A stretch of 19,214 nt of DNA from JALHTV01 sp049510055 (GTDB lineage: Bacteria > Planctomycetota > Phycisphaerae > SM23-33), in contig JBEKZI010000036.1 in the NCBI GenBank assembly GCA_049510055.1, forward strand, positions 1 through 19,214, written 5' to 3'. The position numbers were made by a program, and so were the translations under genes. Shown piece by piece: positions 14,855 through 19,214 of the stretch (positions are counted from its first letter, which is position 1; each line of letters begins with the position of its first letter). The notes below the pieces were generated by a model. The model had not been told where the DNA came from and made no database searches. It saw nothing but the letters and a program-made list of their open reading frames with translations.

Positions 14855-14872
14855 TCGCTTAATGCTAAGCGA
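14855..14872. repeat. Perfect inverted repeat TCGCTTA-ATGC-TAAGCGA
   Basis: Two perfect 7-base arms are separated by 4 bases, with GCC and GGC a few bases outside that could extend the stem. It lies about 175 bases upstream of the exoprotein start. It may be an operator or an RNA hairpin in that gene's leader; there is no T-run, so it is not a typical terminator. Confidence 0.6.
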
Positions 14873-15023
14873 TTGGCTCCTGTCTCTTATCTCTTGTCTT
14901 AAAACCCTCCGGGGGGCCCGTTGAATACGTAGGATACCGCGCCGTGGCTTGGTGTCAACGAAATTGCGACAACGTAACTGGCCTGGAGGGCACTGAGAAT
15001 TCCTGACAAAATGAATCACGAAG

Positions 15024-15053
15024 GTCACAAAAAGAACGGTCACGTTTTGTGAC
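15024..15053. repeat. Perfect inverted repeat GTCACAAAA-N12-TTTTGTGAC
   Basis: Nine-base arms at 15024-15032 and 15045-15053 match perfectly. A further GTCAC lies in the spacer (15039-15043) and a TCAC at 15016-15019, giving several half-sites in about 40 bases. The layout suggests a dimeric regulator site upstream of the plus-strand gene; no regulator gene is present here. Confidence 0.6.
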
Positions 15054-15216
15054 GTGAAGAGAATTTGCCGGCTTTCTCCTCCGCGATCTGGGTGTCCTTT
15101 TGTGAGCCCGCCTGACGGGAGGGGGGCTTTGTGGTTTATTGGGTCTTTTTGTGGGAGGCTCTCAGTCTTTCTTGTTCGCGTTCGCGGATGTATCTATGAT
15201 AGCCCTAGAGATCCCG

Positions 15217-18200
15217 ATGAGTTCTTTCCCGTCCCGACAGAATCGAGAGGCCGCGTTTTCCAGCCGGATTCTTGGCGCCGTTCTGGCGTTGTTCTTTTTT
15301 TCCGGGGCCTGCGGGCTGGTTTACGAGATCATCTGGACTCGCCTGCTGCGGCTGGTGATGGGCAACACGATTTTTTCCATCACCACCGTGCTGTGCGCCT
15401 TCATGGGCGGCTTGGCGGCCGGCAGCTACCTGGGCGGCCGATTCATCGAGCGCCGCCGCGATCCGCTGCGCATTTACGCGTTGCTTGAGGCAGCCGTCGG
15501 CCTTTACTGCCTGGCCCTGCCGATGATCATCAACGTCGCCGAGCCGCTGTACCGCCTGATCTATCGGGACTACGCCAGTTCCTACTATCTTTTCGGCCTG
15601 CTGCGATTCGCCTTTTGCGGAATGCTCCTTCTGGTGCCGGCGACGTTCATGGGCGCGACGCTTCCGGTGCTCAGCACGTTTGTGACCGCGTCGCTGGACC
15701 GGATCGGCCGGTCGGTCGGCCGGTTGTATGCCATCAACACGTTCGGGGCGGTCCTGGGAGCGGCCGCCGCGGGATTCGTCCTGATCCCCGCCCTGGGGGT
15801 CCGGCATACGATCGCCTTGGCCTGCCTGGTGAACCTCCTGGTGGCCACGGCGGCCTATCTGCTGCATCGGCGCACTCCGTGGCCTGGGGCGGCGGAACCC
15901 GCCGCAGGACCGAATCGCGAGCGGTCTTCAAGCGGTGCTGATTCGGTGATGGTGAAAAAACCCCTCATCGCCTGGGTGCTGCTGGCGGGGTACGGATTGT
16001 CCGGCCTGGCGGCGTTGACCTACGAAGTGGCCTGGACGCGGGTGCTGTCGCTGACCATCGGGTCGTCGGTCTACGCCTTCAGCCTGATGCTGACGGCCTT
16101 TATCCTGGGCCTGGCGGTCGGGTCGATGGCCTTGTCGCGGTTTGTCGATCGGTGGCGGAATACGATGGCGGCCCTAGCCGTCACGGAACTGCTCATCGGG
16201 ATATCCGCCCTGGCCGTGGTGCCGGTCTTTGGATGGCTGCCCATGCACTTCGGGCGGGTGATCGCGGAGCTTTCGGAATCCTTCTGGAAGTTGCAACTGC
16301 TGGAGTTCGGCGTGGTGTTTGCCGTCATGCTGGTTCCCACGGTCCTGATGGGCCTGGCATTTCCGCTGGCGACGCGGGCCTACGTCTCCGCGACCAGCGG
16401 CATCAGCCGCTCGGTCGGGAGCCTTTACGCCGCGAACACGGTGGGGTCCATCCTGGGTTCTTTTCTGGGGGGATTCGTCCTGATTCCGCTGCTGGGGCTT
16501 CAAAGAACGATCCTGGTGGCGGTGGGGATCAATATCGTCGTCGGCTGCGCGATCCTGCTGTGGAGCCCTTTAGTATCCAGGGGTCGGCGCGTCGCGGCGG
16601 CAGCCGTTTCCGCGGCGATGGCCGTCGCATTGGCCTGGACCCTTCCCCCCTGGGATCCGGCGACCTTGACGTTCGGTTTGTACGTCCTCAGCCGAGAGGT
16701 CAAGGGCCACAGGACGATGCAGGAGATTCAGGAAGAGTCCAGAAACTATCGAGTGCTGTTTCACAAGGAAGGGATATTCGACACGATTACGGTGAGGCAG
16801 GAGGGCAAGGTCCGGACGCTGATGGTCAACGGCAAGCCCGATGCCTCCACGGGCGATGACATGACCACGCAGCAGTTGCTGGGGCACGTGCCCATGTTCC
16901 TGCACCGCGACCCCAAGAACGTGCTGGTGATCGGCCTGGCCAGCGGCGTGACGCTGGGGGCCTGTTCGATGTATCCCGTCCAGCAGATGGACTGTGCCGA
17001 AATCTCCCCCGACATGCCCCCCGCCACGCATTTCTTCGACGACGTCAACCACCGCGTCTTGGAGGATCCTCGCCTGCGGCTTATCATTGCTGACGGGCGG
17101 AACCACCTGGCGCTGACCGACCGCACGTACGACGTGATCATTTCCGAGCCGTCCAATCCCTGGATCGCGGGGATTGCCGACTTGTTCACGGTGGAGTTTT
17201 TCCGCCTGTGCCGCCAGCGTCTCAACGACGACGGCCTGGCCTGCATTTGGGTCCAGGGGTACGGCATCGACTGGCGGGCCTTTCGGAGCATCCTGTCGGC
17301 GTTCGCGGAGGCCTTCCCTTACGTGACGGTGTGGGAAGCTATCCTGCCGGGGGACTACCTTTTGGTGGGCTCCCAGCGCCCCATCGTGGCGGATAGCCAG
17401 GCCATCGGGCGCCGGCTTGAGGATCCGCGCTTCCGGGCCGACCTGAGCCCGATCGGGATTGCCTCGCCGGCGGAATTTCTGTCCCGCTTCGTGCTGAACG
17501 AAAAGGCCTTGCCGCGCCTCCGCGACGACGTCCCCGTTCATACGGACGATAACGGCATCGTGGAGTACACGACCCCGCGCACGATGTTCAGCGAGCACAG
17601 TCCCATCCGAATCGCCGTGGAACTGAACCGTCTGCGAGGGGTGGGCCTGGAGGATCTGGTCGCTCGCACGGGGAGTCCGGATCAGAGGCAGGAGATGATG
17701 GCTCAGTTGGATCGCCTGATGCGGACCCGCATGCATCTGGTCAACGCCCTCGTCGCCGCCGAGGCGAAACATCAGCATGAATCGTTGATGGAATACAGGG
17801 CGGTGGCGGAGCTGGATCCCAATCAGCCCATGCTGAATACCGTCCTGAGCGGGATGCTGTGGCAGGCTCGCCAAGACGTCTCGCAACGTCGTACCAAGGC
17901 AGCCGTCGGCATGTTCCAGGGAATCCTGGAAATCATGCCCAACCATCCTGAGGCCAATTACCAGTTGGGGTTGTTGCTGTACTCCCAAGGGCAGATTCGC
18001 CAGGCGATCGAGTATTGCACGCGCGCGGTGGAGGCCAAGCCCGACTGGGTGGATGCGATGAACAGTCTGGCCTGGATGCTGGCCACGTCGCCGGACCCCG
18101 CCCTCCGTAATGGGGCCAAGGCCTTGAGCCTGGCCGAGCGGGTCAATCAGTTGGTCTCCAATAATGCCGAGATTCTGGACACGCTGGCCGCCGCCTTGGC

Positions 18201-18345
18201 GGAAACGGGGCAATTTGACCGGGCCGTCTCCACGGCCCGCCAAGCCGAAGCTTTGGCGCGATCTTCAGGCCAGGGGGGCTTGGTCGCGCAACTCGAGGCC
18301 AGGATCGCCGTCTATCAGGCCAAGAAACCCTACCACGAAAAGTAA
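15217..18345 (+). CDS. Fused membrane protein / spermidine-synthase-like domain / TPR protein
   Basis: The protein has 1042 residues in three parts. Residues 24-216 and 255-448 are two homologous membrane halves (compare GLVYEIIWTRLLRLVMG with ALTYEVAWTRVLSLTIG, and SVGRLYAINTFGAVLG with SVGSLYAANTVGSILG), together about 12-14 helices. Residues about 515-725 are a Rossmann domain like spermidine synthase: GLASG (573-577), acidic E595, ADGR (625-628) and ISEPSNPW (642-649). The aminopropyltransferase Asp of the usual D-S-T-D-P loop is not conserved, so classical spermidine synthesis is doubtful. Residues about 860-1030 contain TPRs (HPEANYQLGLLLYSQGQ, then DWVDAMNSLAWML). Such fusions are widespread but of unknown function. 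I took the ATG at 15217; ATG 15196 and TTG 15139 are in frame, and none has a strong ribosome site. Confidence 0.85.
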   Translation: MSSFPSRQNREAAFSSRILGAVLALFFFSGACGLVYEIIWTRLLRLVMGNTIFSITTVLCAFMGGLAAGSYLGGRFIERRRDPLRIYALLEAAVGLYCLALPMIINVAEPLYRLIYRDYASSYYLFGLLRFAFCGMLLLVPATFMGATLPVLSTFVTASLDRIGRSVGRLYAINTFGAVLGAAAAGFVLIPALGVRHTIALACLVNLLVATAAYLLHRRTPWPGAAEPAAGPNRERSSSGADSVMVKKPLIAWVLLAGYGLSGLAALTYEVAWTRVLSLTIGSSVYAFSLMLTAFILGLAVGSMALSRFVDRWRNTMAALAVTELLIGISALAVVPVFGWLPMHFGRVIAELSESFWKLQLLEFGVVFAVMLVPTVLMGLAFPLATRAYVSATSGISRSVGSLYAANTVGSILGSFLGGFVLIPLLGLQRTILVAVGINIVVGCAILLWSPLVSRGRRVAAAAVSAAMAVALAWTLPPWDPATLTFGLYVLSREVKGHRTMQEIQEESRNYRVLFHKEGIFDTITVRQEGKVRTLMVNGKPDASTGDDMTTQQLLGHVPMFLHRDPKNVLVIGLASGVTLGACSMYPVQQMDCAEISPDMPPATHFFDDVNHRVLEDPRLRLIIADGRNHLALTDRTYDVIISEPSNPWIAGIADLFTVEFFRLCRQRLNDDGLACIWVQGYGIDWRAFRSILSAFAEAFPYVTVWEAILPGDYLLVGSQRPIVADSQAIGRRLEDPRFRADLSPIGIASPAEFLSRFVLNEKALPRLRDDVPVHTDDNGIVEYTTPRTMFSEHSPIRIAVELNRLRGVGLEDLVARTGSPDQRQEMMAQLDRLMRTRMHLVNALVAAEAKHQHESLMEYRAVAELDPNQPMLNTVLSGMLWQARQDVSQRRTKAAVGMFQGILEIMPNHPEANYQLGLLLYSQGQIRQAIEYCTRAVEAKPDWVDAMNSLAWMLATSPDPALRNGAKALSLAERVNQLVSNNAEILDTLAAALAETGQFDRAVSTARQAEALARSSGQGGLVAQLEARIAVYQAKKPYHEK
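15286..16560 (+). repeat. Internal duplication of the membrane domain
   Basis: The segment encoded at 15286-15864 is repeated in sequence and order at 15979-16560. Both halves contain L-x-Y-E-x-x-W-T-R, an A-F-(M/I)-x-G-L-A-x-G-S block, L-V-P-x-x-x-M-G, R-S-V-G-x-L-Y-A-x-N-T and G-F-V-L-I-P-x-L-G in the same order. A short polar linker with VKKP separates them. This is the expected pattern of a duplicated six- or seven-helix transporter-like module. Confidence 0.9.
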
Positions 18346-18447
18346 GGTCCAAGCGGGGTAAGCCCACCTCAGGGGGACCGGAGCAAGACTTCCCTTCCCT
18401 GGGAAAAGCCGGTTGATTTGGGTATGATTTAGGGCGAGGCCGCAAGG

Positions 18448-19214
18448 TTGGAACTGAGCATTACATTGGAAGATCCCCATAAACGGGGCCTGCTGTTCGG
18501 TCCGGCGGATCGTCACCTGAAGATGATCCGCCAGGCACTGGACGTGCAGGTTTTTGCGCGCGAGGACCAGGTCAAGATCACCGGCGCGGCCAAGAACGTT
18601 GCCAAGGCCGCGGCGGTCCTGGAGCATCTCCAGCAGGCCATCCGCCAAAGCCGAGTCATCAGCGACGCCGTCGTGACCCAGGCCCTGGCGGCCACAGCCG
18701 GCGAGGCCGAACTGGGCGGCGGCGAGACCCTGGATGTTTACGCGGCCTCCCAGCCCATTGTCCCTAAAACGGCGGGGCAGCACCGCTACGTCGAGGCCAT
18801 GAAGTCCCAGGACCTTGTGTTCTGCACCGGTCCGGCCGGAACGGGCAAGACGTACCTGGCCGTGGCCATGGCGGTGCACCTGCTGAAGCACCAGCGGGCC
18901 CGCAGGCTCATCCTGGTCCGCCCGGCGGTGGAGGCCGGCGAAAAGCTGGGGTTCCTGCCCGGCGACATGCAGGCCAAGGTGAACCCGTACCTGCGGCCCC
19001 TGTTTGACGCCCTGCACGACATGATGGACTACGACCAGATCCGCCGCTTCCTGGTCAACGACCTCATCGAAGTTATCCCCCTGGCCTTCATGCGGGGCCG
19101 GACGCTCAACGATTCGGTGATCATCTTGGACGAGGCCCAGAACACCACCATCTCGCAGATGCTGATGTTCCTGACGCGCATGGGCCACGGCTCCAAGATG
19201 ATCGTGACCGGCGA
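18448..19214 (+). CDS. phoH: PhoH-like ATPase, N-terminal part (runs off the right edge)
   Basis: From the TTG at 18448-18450 the frame is open to the window end (255 codons). An in-frame TAG at 18430-18432 limits the start, so TTG 18448 is the first possible codon; GCGAGG lies 8 bases before it. The N-terminal 70 residues form a KH-like region (DRHLKMIRQALDVQVFARED and NVAKAAAVLEHLQQAI). A P-loop GPAGTGKT is at 128-135, Walker B VIILDEAQN at 224-232, and RPAVEAGEKLGFLPGDM (158-174) is the family block. PhoH/YbeZ proteins are cytoplasmic ATPases tied to RNA metabolism and often lie next to ybeY; that neighbour would be beyond the window. The first gene upstream on this strand ends 102 bases before, and I see no convincing promoter between them. 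Confidence 0.93.
   Translation, partial: MELSITLEDPHKRGLLFGPADRHLKMIRQALDVQVFAREDQVKITGAAKNVAKAAAVLEHLQQAIRQSRVISDAVVTQALAATAGEAELGGGETLDVYAASQPIVPKTAGQHRYVEAMKSQDLVFCTGPAGTGKTYLAVAMAVHLLKHQRARRLILVRPAVEAGEKLGFLPGDMQAKVNPYLRPLFDALHDMMDYDQIRRFLVNDLIEVIPLAFMRGRTLNDSVIILDEAQNTTISQMLMFLTRMGHGSKMIVTG

Larger units (their letters stand above)
14683..15216. other. 534-base divergent intergenic region
   Basis: It separates the minus-strand exoprotein from the plus-strand fused membrane protein. It holds a run of A-tracts (14778-14814), a perfect inverted repeat at 14855-14872, a cluster of GTCAC/GTGAC half-sites at 15016-15053 and a GC-rich hairpin near 15103-15128. I see no convincing gene and no clear sigma-70 promoter. 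Confidence 0.65.

Noticed and set aside
14880..14890. Eleven bases matching the start of a transposase sequencing adapter (CTGTCTCTTAT)
   Set aside because: The adapter continues ACACATCT, whereas the sequence here continues CTCTTGTC. It is inside a normal-looking intergenic region, so chance is more likely than contamination.
16570..18243. A 557-codon minus-strand frame opposite the fused membrane protein
   Set aside because: It is a mirror of the spermidine-synthase-like and TPR parts, with low-complexity composition and no motif. The coding signal, conserved motifs and frame continuity are all on the plus strand.
18346..18447. TATGAT at 18423-18428 as a -10 element for phoH
   Set aside because: No acceptable -35 is found at 16-18 bases upstream, so a promoter cannot be supported.
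18265..19188. A 307-codon minus-strand frame at the right end
   Set aside because: It is antisense to the PhoH-like ATPase, whose P-loop and Walker B motifs are clear on the plus strand.

Overview
The window is high-GC bacterial chromosome, most likely from a planctomycete and perhaps a Phycisphaerae-like lineage. That is an inference from the combination of a pseudopilin with an FTLVELL-type N-terminus, a secreted beta-repeat protein carrying both a dockerin-like EF-hand pair and a PEP-CTERM tail, and a membrane-fused spermidine-synthase-like protein with TPRs. No rRNA, tRNA, CRISPR array, insertion sequence or phage gene was seen.

Left part (1-10827), all on the minus strand and read from right to left: a UAP1-like nucleotide-sugar pyrophosphorylase, NAD kinase, a 1589-residue fusion of indolepyruvate oxidoreductase alpha and gamma parts with a GltD-like flavoprotein, a GT-C membrane glycosyltransferase, endonuclease III, a thioredoxin-fold redoxin, and the N-terminus of galactokinase (cut by the window edge). 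Gaps are only about 50-85 bases, so they may be one transcription unit. A candidate sigma-70 promoter sits at 10902-10930. The contents are housekeeping and redox: sugar activation (UDP-sugar, galactose 1-phosphate, a lipid-linked-sugar glycosyltransferase), NADP supply, and a large enzyme that appears able to couple 2-oxoacid oxidation to NAD(P)H.

Middle (10828-12420): a 629-base gene-free stretch holds a near-consensus plus-strand promoter (10999-11028) followed by a series of perfect stem-loops just ahead of a pseudopilin gene (11457-12296). This looks like a structured leader or small RNA of unknown class and is the best candidate for something undescribed. The pseudopilin gene ends at a strong, probably bidirectional terminator shared with the convergent gene.

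Right part (12460-19214): a PEP-CTERM/dockerin beta-repeat exoprotein (minus strand) is divergent from a fused membrane/spermidine-synthase-like/TPR protein (plus strand). The 534-base region between them contains inverted repeats and U-tracts. A phoH-like ATPase gene starts at 18448 from a TTG codon and runs off the window end.
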